Source: an uncultured Lachnospiraceae bacterium (lineage in GTDB: Bacteria; Bacillota; Clostridia; Lachnospirales; Lachnospiraceae). Taken from it: a stretch of 40,034 bases of DNA. Location of the stretch: the NCBI GenBank assembly GCA_910579935.1, contig CAJTVQ010000036.1:1-40034 (forward strand), written 5' to 3'. The notes under the pieces are model-generated. The model made no database searches. It saw only the letters and a program-made list of their open reading frames with translations, and had not been told where the DNA came from. Positions within the stretch are counted from its first letter, which is position 1, and every line of letters starts with the position of its first letter. Shown in pieces: positions 9,378 to 17,480 of this stretch. The translations under genes and the position numbers were made by a program.

Positions 9378-9905
9378 TCAAATGACCTCTATCTGACACA
9401 TTTTCATGGTAAGAAGCGCTGCTTCATGGCTTTTTGGCGTAACTCCGGCACAGCAGGAAGAGTCTGTTTTAATGACCGCCTCCGGCAATTTTGCTTTGAT
9501 CAGAAGTGCATTCGATACCACGCAAATATCCGTGCACAGTCCCACCAGTTCAATCTCCATTTCCTCCTCCTGTGCCAAAGCAGACAAACGCTCTGCCAGT
9601 TCTTCCGAACCAAAAGAAGGCTTATTGATCATTTCGGCATCTGCTTTGTCCAAAGCCTCCCTGATTTCATCCCTGATTTCCCATCCCCTTGTCCCTTTCA
9701 TGCAATGGGGCACCGGCAAATGCTTCCCTTCTGAGGTTTCCAGATAATTCTCTCCATGGGTATCTCTTGTTGCAAATACCGTTTCTCCCTTGTAGGATTC
9801 GATTTTTGAAACCACATTGCCCACAATTGCCTGCGCCTCCCTTGTCCCAAGAGCGCCGTCTATAAAATCATTCTGCATATCGATTACCACTAATACCTTT
9901 TTCAT
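9378..9905 (-). CDS. Isochorismatase-family cysteine hydrolase, nicotinamidase-like
   Basis: This is a cytoplasmic amidohydrolase of the isochorismatase/PncA fold. The catalytic triad is visible: Asp9 in VIDMQNDF, Lys95 in INKPSFGS and the nucleophile Cys128 in GLCTDICVVSN. Nicotinamide is the most common substrate of such proteins, and the TRDTHGENY region resembles metal-binding nicotinamidases, but the substrate is not proven. GGGAGG lies six bases before the ATG. It sits 25 bases after the DHHW gene and 58 before cas3 on the same strand. If it shares a transcript with cas3, a tie between NAD metabolism and defence is conceivable, but adjacency is the only evidence. Confidence 0.88.
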   Translation of the reverse strand: MKKVLVVIDMQNDFIDGALGTREAQAIVGNVVSKIESYKGETVFATRDTHGENYLETSEGKHLPVPHCMKGTRGWEIRDEIREALDKADAEMINKPSFGSEELAERLSALAQEEEMEIELVGLCTDICVVSNALLIKAKLPEAVIKTDSSCCAGVTPKSHEAALLTMKMCQIEVI

Positions 9906-9930
9906 ATAAATCCTCCCATTGTTTTCTCCG

Positions 9931-11118
9931 CTATTTCAGCGTATCACTGTGATTCAGCACAAGCGTACTGTACAAGAACAAAACGTCGCAATTCTCAAAA
10001 TCCACAAACCGCTCCAGATGATCCGGATGGATATAGCGGATATCTGCCAAAACGATCTGCGAATAACCGCTGACCAGCAGCGGAGCCAGGCTTGAGCCGA
10101 ACGAATCCCGGAATATGACAAGTTTCTTTTCGGTTCCGGCATCAGGGTTCCTTATTGTAAGGAGGGATATGGAACCTGACAGAAACATTTCGTACGGATC
10201 CCGCCCTGCCGCCTTTTCCATATCGTAAACCGGTATTTCCCTGCTGTTCTGCCAATCATATACCTCACAGGCGCGTATGTCCTCTCCCGTCACATACTGT
10301 AGGTGCTCCGGCGCAATGGGCAGCGCTGCCTGTCCATAGTATACACCGTAAAAATCCCGTTCCAGCGTATGAACTTCATAATCTCCCAAAAGCGCGGTTC
10401 CCATTGCCCGTGCCAGCCGGTCCGCCACATCCGTGATCCTTTCCTGCCGCCAGTGGGTATCCGTTTTGTAATAGTCGTCCTTCTCCAGCAGATCGGAGAT
10501 GGGGATATATTCCGCAAAATCCGCAAGTTCCGCCATCCTTTTTTCAAACTCCGCATAATCCATGGACGGATGTCCGCCCTCCTCTGCCAAAAAGCAGTTC
10601 TTATCCGGAATCACACACAGATACACCTGGTTTTCATCCGTCAGGTATTTTCTGCAGATAAAACGGAACCGCTCCGCCGCCCGCATAAGGGACGCTTCGT
10701 TCATGGGATATTCCAGGGCGGCAAGAAACCCATCTGCCTCATAAATCCCGTTATTATCCTGCCGCAAAAAGACATTCCGCGCCGTCAGGGCTTTTATCCG
10801 CCGGAAGGAATCCCGGAAAGGAAAGGCATCCGCCGCATATGCTTCAAAACCGGACATAAAACGGCCGCTCCATACATTTTCCGCCGACAGCGCAGGCGCA
10901 GGCGTAAGCTTCCGCCGCTCACTGTCCGAGTATCCGGCTTTCGGCAGAAACAGGCAAAGCAGGAATCCTGCGGCAAGCAGAAACAGGAATGTCATACACA
11001 GAAGCCTGTCCCCTTTTCCCGTCCTTTCTTCCATCCCGGTATTTTTCTCAAACCCTGCACTTTTCTCCAATTTAGCATTTCTTACCATTTTTTCGTCTTT
11101 TCCATGTTCTGCATTCAA
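9931..11118 (-). CDS. DHHW-type (AlgX/AlgJ-like SGNH) accessory acetylation protein
   Basis: A 395-residue protein with one membrane segment near residues 40-57 and an extracytoplasmic domain. The DTHW motif in YYKTDTHWRQ and the C-terminal IFRDSFGSSLAPLL are characteristic of DHHW/AlgX-type proteins, which transfer acetyl groups to surface polysaccharides with help from an MBOAT membrane protein. The MBOAT partner lies directly upstream, 12 bases away. The start is a TTG at 11118, supported by AAGGAG eight bases before it; the next ATG is 10 codons downstream. The N-terminal 35 residues are charged and not conserved in type. The acceptor glycan is unknown. Confidence 0.82.
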   Translation of the reverse strand: MNAEHGKDEKMVRNAKLEKSAGFEKNTGMEERTGKGDRLLCMTFLFLLAAGFLLCLFLPKAGYSDSERRKLTPAPALSAENVWSGRFMSGFEAYAADAFPFRDSFRRIKALTARNVFLRQDNNGIYEADGFLAALEYPMNEASLMRAAERFRFICRKYLTDENQVYLCVIPDKNCFLAEEGGHPSMDYAEFEKRMAELADFAEYIPISDLLEKDDYYKTDTHWRQERITDVADRLARAMGTALLGDYEVHTLERDFYGVYYGQAALPIAPEHLQYVTGEDIRACEVYDWQNSREIPVYDMEKAAGRDPYEMFLSGSISLLTIRNPDAGTEKKLVIFRDSFGSSLAPLLVSGYSQIVLADIRYIHPDHLERFVDFENCDVLFLYSTLVLNHSDTLK

Positions 11119-11130
11119 CGGCCAGTCTCC

Positions 11131-12528
11131 TTAAAATCGAAAATACAGGAACGGATTAAAAGAACCGTCCACCAAATAAGCCGTCATGACAAGCATCAGC
11201 GCCGCAAGCGCCACAGGCTCCATCAGGCCAAGGACTCTTTTCCCCGCCGCATTTTCTGAAATTTTCCTCACAAAAGCACGTACAGCCGGCGTCGCTCCAA
11301 TCCCTCCTGCAGCCAGCACAACCCCAAAGCTGCGAAGACAGTACACCGCTTCCGCAGAAACAAGAGGAATTCCCCCTGCCCCTGCAAGACCTGCCAGATC
11401 GGAAACCGCCTGCCCTAAATTCTGTGCATGGAAGACCACAAATCCTGCCATGACAAAAAACAAGGTATAAATGCGGGACAACAGCCGGCTCTTTTCCAGA
11501 CGCTCTAACAGCCACAGCTTTTCCGCTGTCAGAAGCGCCGCGAAGCAGAGCCCCCACAAAATATAATTCCATGCCGCCCCATGCCAGAATCCCGTCAGCA
11601 TCCATACCAGCAGAATATTCATAAGCTGCCTACCCCGTCCTCTGCGGTTTCCCCCAAGCGGGATATAGACATAATCCCTGAACCACGTTCCCAGGGAAAT
11701 ATGCCACCGGCGCCAGAATTCCGTTATGCTCGCGGAAATATAAGGATAATTGAAATTTTCCAAAAAATGAAAGCCAAACACCCTCCCCAGCCCGATCGCC
11801 ATATCACTGTATCCGGAAAAATCAAAGTAAATCTGCAGAGTAAAAGCAACGGCATACATCCAGTAAAACAGAACCGACTTTTCCTCCGATGCCCGGAATG
11901 CACCGCACAGTTCCCCAAACTGGTTCGCCAGCAAAATCTTCTTCGCCAGTCCGGTGACAAAACGGCGGATTCCCCATGCCGCCCCCTGCCAGGAATGCTC
12001 CCTGTCCGCCAGCTGCCCTGCCAGATCGGAGTACCGGACAATAGGCCCAGCCACCAGCTGGGGAAACATAACCACATAAACCGCCAGCCGGACCGGATTC
12101 CTCTGCGCCGGCTCTCCCCGGTACACATCCACGGTATAGCTGATGATCTGGAACGTATAAAAACTGATGCCGACCGGCAGGGCGAGGCGCAGAAGCGGCA
12201 GCTCCGCCCCCGTGACTTTATTAAAATTTTCGATAAAGAAATCGGCATATTTAAAATACAGCAAAAAAGACAGGCTGATGCCGACAGAAATCACACAGCC
12301 TGTCTTTCCGGCCCTTCCTCCCCTGTACTTTTCCAAAAACAGCCCGGATCCATAGCCGGACAGAACGGAAAGCCCCATCAGCAAAACATATTTCGGTTCC
12401 CCCCAGCCGTAAAACAGCAGGCTGGCCAAAAGAAGAACTGCATTCCTGAACCGTGGGGGAACCGCGAAATAAAATACAAGCGTCAGCGGCAGAAAATAAT
12501 ATAAAAACGAAATACTTGAAAACAGCAT
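11131..12528 (-). CDS. MBOAT-family membrane O-acyltransferase (AlgI/DltB-like)
   Basis: A polytopic membrane protein of 465 residues that moves acyl groups across the membrane for O-acylation of an exported polymer. Family features are the start MLFSSISFLYYFLPLTL, the ALPVGISFYTFQ segment, FWRRWHISLGTWFRDYVYIP, and the catalytic His316 in LTGFWHGAAWNYI. It lies between a DUF4358 lipoprotein and a DHHW protein, a grouping I know from Lachnospiraceae, which points to acetylation of a cell-wall polysaccharide. AGGGA eight bases upstream overlaps the end of the lipoprotein gene. No damage is seen. Confidence 0.93.
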   Translation of the reverse strand: MLFSSISFLYYFLPLTLVFYFAVPPRFRNAVLLLASLLFYGWGEPKYVLLMGLSVLSGYGSGLFLEKYRGGRAGKTGCVISVGISLSFLLYFKYADFFIENFNKVTGAELPLLRLALPVGISFYTFQIISYTVDVYRGEPAQRNPVRLAVYVVMFPQLVAGPIVRYSDLAGQLADREHSWQGAAWGIRRFVTGLAKKILLANQFGELCGAFRASEEKSVLFYWMYAVAFTLQIYFDFSGYSDMAIGLGRVFGFHFLENFNYPYISASITEFWRRWHISLGTWFRDYVYIPLGGNRRGRGRQLMNILLVWMLTGFWHGAAWNYILWGLCFAALLTAEKLWLLERLEKSRLLSRIYTLFFVMAGFVVFHAQNLGQAVSDLAGLAGAGGIPLVSAEAVYCLRSFGVVLAAGGIGATPAVRAFVRKISENAAGKRVLGLMEPVALAALMLVMTAYLVDGSFNPFLYFRF

Positions 12529-12540
12529 ACCAAGCTTCCC

Positions 12541-13116
12541 TCAGACAATAGGCACTTCCGCAATTACCTGCGCCCCGCCAAGCGCCGCCAGTGCATTATT
12601 TTTGAAGGTTTCCATCAGTTCTCCCGCACCAAAGGCGGTGATCACGTATCTGCCGTCCACCTTTATGATCAGCAGCGTATCCGGCTGCCCGCACACCCAT
12701 TGTCTCGCAAGAATATTGGCTTTTACCGAATCCGCAAAGGCATCCATATCCGTACCTTCCTTCAGACGGTAAGCCGCCCCGGTAAAGGTATTGGCATTCA
12801 TCATGTGTACCATGGATGCGGCATCTTCAATATTGGAAAACTGGTCCTGCGGCAGTCCCAGCGTATAATCCAGCTCTTCCGTCTTACTGATATCAAATGT
12901 TCCCGGCGCATCCATCACCGCATTTGCCTGGTCTCCCCCGAACATGGAAAACAGTTCCGCTCCGCCGTATGCCTTCACCACCGCATCCAGCACTTCCAGG
13001 GACTGCGCATATCCGGACTCCCCGCTGCCCTGCTCCGCCCCGGAGCCGTTCCCTCCGCAGCCTGCAAAAACAAAGAGCATCGCTGCCGCCATAAATAATA
13101 GGATCGCTTTTTTCAT
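12541..13116 (-). CDS. DUF4358 lipoprotein
   Basis: A 191-residue exported lipoprotein: signal peptide MKKAILLFMAAAMLFVFAGC with lipobox Cys20, then a Gly/Ser/Glu-rich linker and a globular domain that resembles DUF4358 proteins found next to MBOAT/DHHW pairs. Its role is unknown; by position it may be the surface component of the acetylation system. It is the first gene after the promoter at 13240-13268, with a hairpin in its leader. Confidence 0.8.
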   Translation of the reverse strand: MKKAILLFMAAAMLFVFAGCGGNGSGAEQGSGESGYAQSLEVLDAVVKAYGGAELFSMFGGDQANAVMDAPGTFDISKTEELDYTLGLPQDQFSNIEDAASMVHMMNANTFTGAAYRLKEGTDMDAFADSVKANILARQWVCGQPDTLLIIKVDGRYVITAFGAGELMETFKNNALAALGGAQVIAEVPIV

Positions 13117-13153
13117 ACTTTACCTCGTTTCTGCGCTGCCTTTTTTCCTGTTT

Positions 13154-13186
13154 CAGGTTTGCTGATGCAGCGCGGACGCAAACCTG
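13154..13186 (-). other. Hairpin in the 5' leader of the DUF4358 operon
   Basis: A perfect nine-base stem: CAGGTTTGC at 13154-13162 pairs with GCAAACCTG at 13178-13186, with a 15-base loop. It lies between the promoter and the first gene of the minus-strand operon. There is no T-run on the minus-strand side, so it is not a simple terminator; it may stabilise the mRNA or bind a regulator. Confidence 0.5.
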
Positions 13187-13239
13187 CCCTCTTTTCTTCC
13201 AATTCCGATACTTCCCATGCCTGAATGGCCTTGTCCCAT

Positions 13240-13268
13240 ATTATACACAAAACCGGCAGAATTATCAA
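13240..13268 (-). promoter_or_regulatory. Sigma-A promoter of the DUF4358-MBOAT-DHHW operon
   Basis: On the minus strand TTGATA (13268-13263) and a perfect TATAAT (13245-13240) are separated by 17 bases. It is the only strong promoter that I see upstream of the minus-strand genes reaching to 33, so it may also supply the cysteine hydrolase and perhaps the cas genes. Confidence 0.75.
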
Positions 13269-13367
13269 ATGATTCGGAAAGGCCCTTCACGGAAATCAAT
13301 TTTCATTTTCTGTCTGCCGAGATAATTATGCTGTCTCCATTGAGGGCTTTTAAAAGCTTTATCTTAA

Positions 13368-13484
13368 CAAGAGATAGACCGCCAGCACCACACTATTCCG
13401 AACCAAAGAAACCAAAGACCACAATGCCGGCGACGACGGGATCCATCTCATTCCTATATCATTTTAATAAAACAATAATTTGTT
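13368..13484. repeat. Intergenic repeat, copy A
   Basis: This stretch matches 39175-39334. Positions 13388-13412 are identical to 39195-39219 (25 bases), and similarity continues on both sides to about 13484, with copy B carrying an extra block of some 53 bases. On the minus strand both copies can be read as a short hydrophobic peptide ending in FFGSE. Both lie directly upstream of the promoter of a regulator gene on the plus strand. It fills much of the 474-base gap between the DUF4358 and MerR genes. Confidence 0.7.
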
Positions 13485-13538
13485 TTGTTTTTCCACAATT
13501 TTATGCTTTGTTTTTCAAAATATGCTATAATTTTTATA

Positions 13539-13569
13539 TTGACTTGAAGTGCGCTTCATAGTTTATTCT
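13539..13569 (+). promoter_or_regulatory. MerR-type promoter with 19-base spacer and operator
   Basis: TTGACT (13539-13544) and TATTCT (13564-13569) are 19 bases apart, and the palindrome TGAAG-TGCG-CTTCA (13545-13558) fills the spacer. A long spacer holding a dyad is the hallmark of promoters that MerR-family proteins activate by twisting DNA. The MerR gene starts 22 bases downstream, so it is probably autoregulated. Confidence 0.8.
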
Positions 13570-13590
13570 AAATGGAATGAGGTGGGTTAG

Positions 13591-14013
13591 ATGTATTCAG
13601 CAAAAAAAGCCGCAGAAATAACAGGGCTTTCCACTGCAACACTAAGATACTACGAGAGAGAAAAATTATTGCCAAAGATAGCCAGAAGCAGTTCAAAATA
13701 TAGGCAATATACTGATGAAGACATTGAATGGATAAAAATGATACAGTGTATGCGTATAGCAAATATACCCATTCAATCTATCAAACAGTATGTTTCGTTG
13801 CTGATACAAGGAGGAACAACTCTTGAACAGCGATACATTATGGTACAAGAGCATATGGAAGATATAAAAAATCAAATAGCTAATTTGCAAAGCGCGTTAG
13901 TTTTGACACAGAGCAAATTAGCATTTTATGAAAATCTTCTAAAAGAACCTATGCACCAAAATATTACATATGTTGAGGAATGGAAAATGTTCAACCATGG
14001 AGGAAGATTATAA
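13591..14013 (+). CDS. MerR-family transcriptional regulator
   Basis: A 140-residue regulator with the MerR winged-helix start MYSAKKAAEITGLSTATLRY (residues 1-20) followed by YEREKLLPKIARS and a coiled-coil dimerisation helix around residues 75-120. It has few Cys residues, so it is not a typical metal sensor; it resembles the group that senses organic compounds or aldehydes. The start ATG has GAGGTG upstream. It probably controls its own promoter and the following small membrane protein and tautomerase genes, which lie in the same direction. The gene is clearly A+T-richer than the genes to its left. Confidence 0.92.
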   Translation: MYSAKKAAEITGLSTATLRYYEREKLLPKIARSSSKYRQYTDEDIEWIKMIQCMRIANIPIQSIKQYVSLLIQGGTTLEQRYIMVQEHMEDIKNQIANLQSALVLTQSKLAFYENLLKEPMHQNITYVEEWKMFNHGGRL

Positions 14014-14104
14014 AAAATGTTCCTTATCCATTTAAGTGTTGCTGATTAAAATAGTGAATAACTATACGTCACCTATAAGGGGTAGTGCTATTGGAGGTTT
14101 AATT

Positions 14105-14269
14105 ATGAGCAAATCAGCATTGATTATGGGAATAATCTTTTTGATTCTGACATTCGTTGGTGGTGGCTATGTTATCATACATCATGGACAAGTAAATGCT
14201 GGATATGCAGTTATTCCAAGCCTTTTTACAATAATATGCTTCGGATATTATCGGAAGAAAAAAGAATGA
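14105..14269 (+). CDS. Small two-helix membrane protein
   Basis: A 54-residue protein, not recognised as a named family. Residues 3-25 and 31-48 form two hydrophobic helices, and it ends in the positively charged RKKKE. The ATG at 14105 is preferred over one at 14036 because GGAGG lies seven bases upstream. It sits between the MerR and tautomerase genes and may belong to the same regulated unit. Confidence 0.6.
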   Translation: MSKSALIMGIIFLILTFVGGGYVIIHHGQVNAGYAVIPSLFTIICFGYYRKKKE

Positions 14270-14364
14270 CCAGCTTATATACACAGCATACACCATTTTG
14301 AATAAAAAAGCAGTAGCAACACAAGGTTAATATGGGATAAAAAAATAACAAGAGGAGAATGAAA

Positions 14365-14604
14365 ATGCCCTATATTACAGTTGAGAGTGGAAATTTATCA
14401 GACGCACAAAAGGAAGAATTGATAAAGAGATTGACAGAGGTATCTTCTGAAATCATGAAAGTTCCACAAGAGTTTTTTGTAACTACAATTAAGGAAGTGC
14501 CCGATAAAAATTTTGATATCGGCGGTAAAACGATTGATAAAGTTAAAGCAGAATATATGCAGACTCATAAACAAATTCGGTCAGCCAAAGATACGTTATG
14601 CTAA
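14365..14604 (+). CDS. 4-oxalocrotonate tautomerase family protein
   Basis: A 79-residue tautomerase. The family uses the N-terminal proline exposed after Met removal as catalytic base. Here the start gives MPYITVESGNLSDAQKEELI, which fits exactly. The ATG at 14359 would hide this proline and is only one or two bases from GAGGAG, whereas the ATG at 14365 is seven bases away, so 14365 is the start. The substrate is unknown. It follows the MerR gene and precedes a broken phosphatase gene. Confidence 0.85.
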   Translation: MPYITVESGNLSDAQKEELIKRLTEVSSEIMKVPQEFFVTTIKEVPDKNFDIGGKTIDKVKAEYMQTHKQIRSAKDTLC

Positions 14605-14623
14605 TTCAATAGGAGGAAAATGT

Positions 14624-15217
14624 TGTGATTTCTTTTTATATAATCCGGCATGGAGAACTTTACTAAATAGTTTGAATAGAGCGCAAGGTTGGAGTGATTC
14701 GCCACTCACTGGTAATGGGATGCGCTTGCGGGAATGGTGTTTAGGCTCAATGGACGCTGAACGTAATACCACTTTTACTCAAATGGTATCTGATTGGCTA
14801 GAGCGTGTTTGAAAATTGCTTTCTGGCAGATGTGCGTCACAATTTGTGGGAGATTTGTGCCAAATGAAGGGCGCATAGCGGGCTATGTAACCTGAATTTG
14901 GCGCAAATATCACGCAAAGTGGGGCGTGCAGATGTCAGGAATGAATTTTCAAACACGCTCTAGGCGGCGTAACGTCATTTGCGGAATTAAATAGGCGACT
15001 TACTGATGTTGCTATGGCGATTTATGAACATGATACGACAGGTATGGCAGAACCTTTTACAGATATTGCAAATCGTCTAAATAGTGTACTTGTAGACATA
15101 GCTCATAATAAGTCATTGAAAGAAAATAGCAACATACTGGTTGTAACTCATGCTTTTGCCATTAAAACCTTTTTATATACCTTATCATCCTTGCGGCTTA
15201 TAGAATTGTTATGTTGA
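14624..15217 (+). pseudogene. Broken histidine phosphatase (phosphoglycerate mutase-like) gene
   Basis: GGAGG eight bases before a GTG at 14624 starts VISFYIIRHGE, the RHG motif of histidine phosphatases. The frame then stops at 14663; adding one A after GAA restores RHGETLLNSLNRAQGWSDSPLT in the next frame. The part between SPLT and REWCLGSMDAE lacks the roughly 60 residues that normally hold the second catalytic region, so there is also a deletion. A 160-base element interrupts the frame after VSDWL; removing it rejoins VSDWLGGVTSFAELNRRL. The second His motif VVTHAFAIKTFL is still readable near the end. Three separate lesions make this a dead gene. Confidence 0.85.
14801..14960. mobile_element. 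MITE with 17-base terminal inverted repeats, TA target duplication
   Basis: The element starts GAGCGTGTTTGAAAATT and ends with its exact reverse complement. TA precedes it (14799-14800) and follows it (14961-14962), the target duplication of IS630/mariner-type transposons. Its interior is an imperfect palindrome around CATAGC/GCTATG near 14880, so it can fold into one long hairpin. It has no coding capacity, so it would need a transposase from elsewhere. Removing it with one TA restores the phosphatase frame. Confidence 0.85.
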
Positions 15218-15243
15218 GAAGAGTTTAAGGAGAAAGCAGGACA

Positions 15244-15372
15244 GCGCTCCGGCAAATAGAAGAAAAAAATTACCAGGCCGCCCTTATGGCAAAAGGAATT
15301 CCCGCGGAACGCATCCGCAAGTACGGTTCTGCATTCTGCGTGAAAAAGGTACTGATCGGCAGGAGACAGTGA
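15244..15372 (+). pseudogene. C-terminal fragment of an AAA-ATPase/PD-(D/E)XK nuclease-like protein
   Basis: An open frame without a start reads ALRQIEEKNYQAALMAKG then RIRKYGSAFCVKKVLIG before a stop. This is the usual ending of the large AAA-ATPase-like proteins with a PD-(D/E)XK nuclease domain that are abundant in Clostridia. Only about 42 residues of a protein that normally has over 500 remain, so it is a remnant of a deletion. Confidence 0.65.
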
Positions 15373-15447
15373 TCAGGGGCATTTACCTGAATACAGACTG
15401 CAAAGGCTTTTGGCAGCACCAATCTTTTTAACGAAAGGATCATCACC

Positions 15448-16602
15448 ATGAAAATCATCGTAGCCATGGATTCCTTCAAAGGAAGCCTGACCTCCCTGCA
15501 GGCAGGAGAGGCGGTAAAAGAAGGCATCACAAACGCAATGTCCGATGCAAAAGTCTGCATACGCCCGCTTGCCGACGGAGGCGAAGGCACGGTGGAAGCG
15601 CTGGTTTCCGGCAGGAACGGAACTTTGGAACACCTGCAGGTCACGGGGCCTTTAGGCGCTCCCATACCATGCACCTATGGAATCATGGAAAACGGAATAA
15701 AGGACGGCAAAACTGCTGTCATGGAAATGTCCGCAGCAGCCGGACTCACCCTTGTGGACAGAAAAGACAGGAATCCCCTGCATACCACCACTTACGGAGT
15801 AGGGGAAATCATAACAGACGCCATCGCCAAGGGCTGCCGCCGCTTCCTCGTGGGCATCGGAGGCAGCGCCACCAACGACGGCGGGGCGGGAATGCTTCAG
15901 GCACTGGGATTCGGTCTGCTGGACAAAAAAGGGAAACAGATTCCCCCCGGTGCGAAAGGACTAAAAGAACTGGTGACGATTACGGATGCATCCGTGATAC
16001 CCGGACTGGAAGAATGCACCTTCCGTATCGCCTGTGATGTAACAAATCCCCTGTGCGGCGCGGATGGATGCAGCGCGGTATTTGGCCCGCAGAAAGGAGC
16101 CACCCCTGCCATGATATCCCAAATGGATGAATGGCTGGCTCATTTTTCCGCCCTCACCATGAAAAAATATCCGCACGCCGATGCTGCGCAGGCCGGAGCC
16201 GGAGCCGCAGGCGGGCTTGGGTTCGCTTTTCTCTCCTATACCCATGCTGTTCTGGAATCCGGAATCCGGATCGTTTTAGAAGAAACCGGACTGGAAGAGG
16301 ATATCCGGACTGCCGATCTTGTCGTCACCGGAGAGGGAAGACTGGACGGACAGACAATCTTCGGAAAAGCCCCCGTCGGGGTGGCACAGCTGGCAAAAAA
16401 ACACGGCAAAAAAGTCCTTGCGTTTTCCGGATGCGTAACAGAGGATGCCGCTGTCTGCAACGGACACGGCATTGATGCGTTTTTCCCAATCCTCCGCTCT
16501 GCCCAGCCCCTGCAGGATGCCATGCAGCCGGAACAGGCAAAACAAAACCTGCGCGCCGCGTCAGAACAGGTCTTCCGTCTCATCCGATGCCTGCAGAAGT
16601 AA
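15448..16602 (+). CDS. Glycerate kinase (GarK/GlxK family)
   Basis: A cytoplasmic kinase that phosphorylates glycerate with ATP, feeding it into glycolysis. The 384 residues begin MKIIVAMDSFKGSLTSLQAG and contain RPLADGGEGTVEAL, IGGSATNDGGAGMLQALG and VVTGEGRLDGQT, all hallmarks of the family. AAAGGA is eight bases upstream. It stands alone on the plus strand, and its last 23 bases overlap the converging CPBP protease gene. Whether 2- or 3-phosphoglycerate is the product cannot be told from sequence. Confidence 0.95.
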   Translation: MKIIVAMDSFKGSLTSLQAGEAVKEGITNAMSDAKVCIRPLADGGEGTVEALVSGRNGTLEHLQVTGPLGAPIPCTYGIMENGIKDGKTAVMEMSAAAGLTLVDRKDRNPLHTTTYGVGEIITDAIAKGCRRFLVGIGGSATNDGGAGMLQALGFGLLDKKGKQIPPGAKGLKELVTITDASVIPGLEECTFRIACDVTNPLCGADGCSAVFGPQKGATPAMISQMDEWLAHFSALTMKKYPHADAAQAGAGAAGGLGFAFLSYTHAVLESGIRIVLEETGLEEDIRTADLVVTGEGRLDGQTIFGKAPVGVAQLAKKHGKKVLAFSGCVTEDAAVCNGHGIDAFFPILRSAQPLQDAMQPEQAKQNLRAASEQVFRLIRCLQK

Positions 16603-17467
16603 TATCACGTCTGATGATGCACATTTTCTTTAAGAAGACACCTGCCAAAACCGAAACTGACAGCCACACGGCGCAGGAAAAAGGCGTCACCGCTGCGCGG
16701 TATACCTCCGTATCATAACTCAGCACAAATACACTCATGTTCGCCGCCCCATGAAACAGAACCGGAACCCACAGATTTCCGTCCCATTCGTAAACCATCG
16801 TAATCACAGTCCCCAGCACACATCCGTATATTCCCTGCACCAGATTCCCATGACAGACTCCGAATAAAATACCGCAAAGCAAAACGGAGGACGCTGTCCG
16901 AAAACACTTCTTCATCCTGTTGTAGATCACTCCCCGGAATACGATCTCTTCTGCCACCGGAGAAACTACTCCGTACAGAATAAGCCCCAGCCCGAAAGCA
17001 ACCCCGTACTGTCTTGCGGAAATCCGGGTATAATTTTCCGACTGTTCCGTCACCCCCGCAAGCGTCAGCAAAAGATTCATCCCAACCGCCAGGGACACCG
17101 CACAGACTATGAGCAGCAGGTATTTCACCACTGCGAAAGCCGTATCCTTCTTTCTTCCCGGTTTCTTTTCCCGGTCCGGTCCTTTCGCGTTCGGACTGCT
17201 ATCCGTTTTCATACTCCTGTCCGCTTCTGCATTCTTCCAGCGCAGTTCCCCTTTCGCCAGCAGCAAAACCGCCGCCATTCCCATACACAGCGCCAGCCCG
17301 TTCAAAATCCCGTGAACCGAAGCAAAATGCGTCTCCACAAACGCCCAATACCCTTCTCCGAAAACGCTCCGTCCCATTCCCACCAAAAATACCAGCAGCA
17401 GGGATGCTAGATCATGCACCACAAAATATACCGCAAACGGCAGCAGAATACCGCCAATCTTCTTCAT
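16580..17467 (-). CDS. CPBP-family intramembrane metalloprotease
   Basis: A 295-residue polytopic membrane protein with the CPBP (CAAX protease/bacteriocin-processing) motifs: Glu173-Glu174 and Arg178 in PVAEEIVFRGVI, His206 in FGVCHGN and His239 in LFHGAAN. These residues form the glutamate-based metal site. A hydrophilic lysine-rich loop lies at residues 80-108. GGAGG is seven bases before the ATG, and it follows the HAD gene by 13 bases, so the two form an operon. Substrate unknown; many act on small secreted peptides or confer bacteriocin immunity. Confidence 0.9.
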   Translation of the reverse strand: MKKIGGILLPFAVYFVVHDLASLLLVFLVGMGRSVFGEGYWAFVETHFASVHGILNGLALCMGMAAVLLLAKGELRWKNAEADRSMKTDSSPNAKGPDREKKPGRKKDTAFAVVKYLLLIVCAVSLAVGMNLLLTLAGVTEQSENYTRISARQYGVAFGLGLILYGVVSPVAEEIVFRGVIYNRMKKCFRTASSVLLCGILFGVCHGNLVQGIYGCVLGTVITMVYEWDGNLWVPVLFHGAANMSVFVLSYDTEVYRAAVTPFSCAVWLSVSVLAGVFLKKMCIIRRDITSAGIG

Positions 17468-17480
17468 CCCGCCGCCTCCT

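Noticed and set aside
10303..11259. Long plus-strand frame of 318 codons opposite the DHHW gene
   Set aside because: It is rich in Arg, His, Pro and Cys without family motifs, and the minus-strand DHHW protein has clear motifs and a ribosome site.
11581..12504. Plus-strand frame of 307 codons opposite the MBOAT gene
   Set aside because: It arises from the codon pattern of the MBOAT gene; no hydrophobic core, motifs or ribosome site.
14513..14812. Frame of 99 codons overlapping the tautomerase end
   Set aside because: It is the second reading frame of the broken histidine phosphatase entered from upstream noise, not a separate gene.
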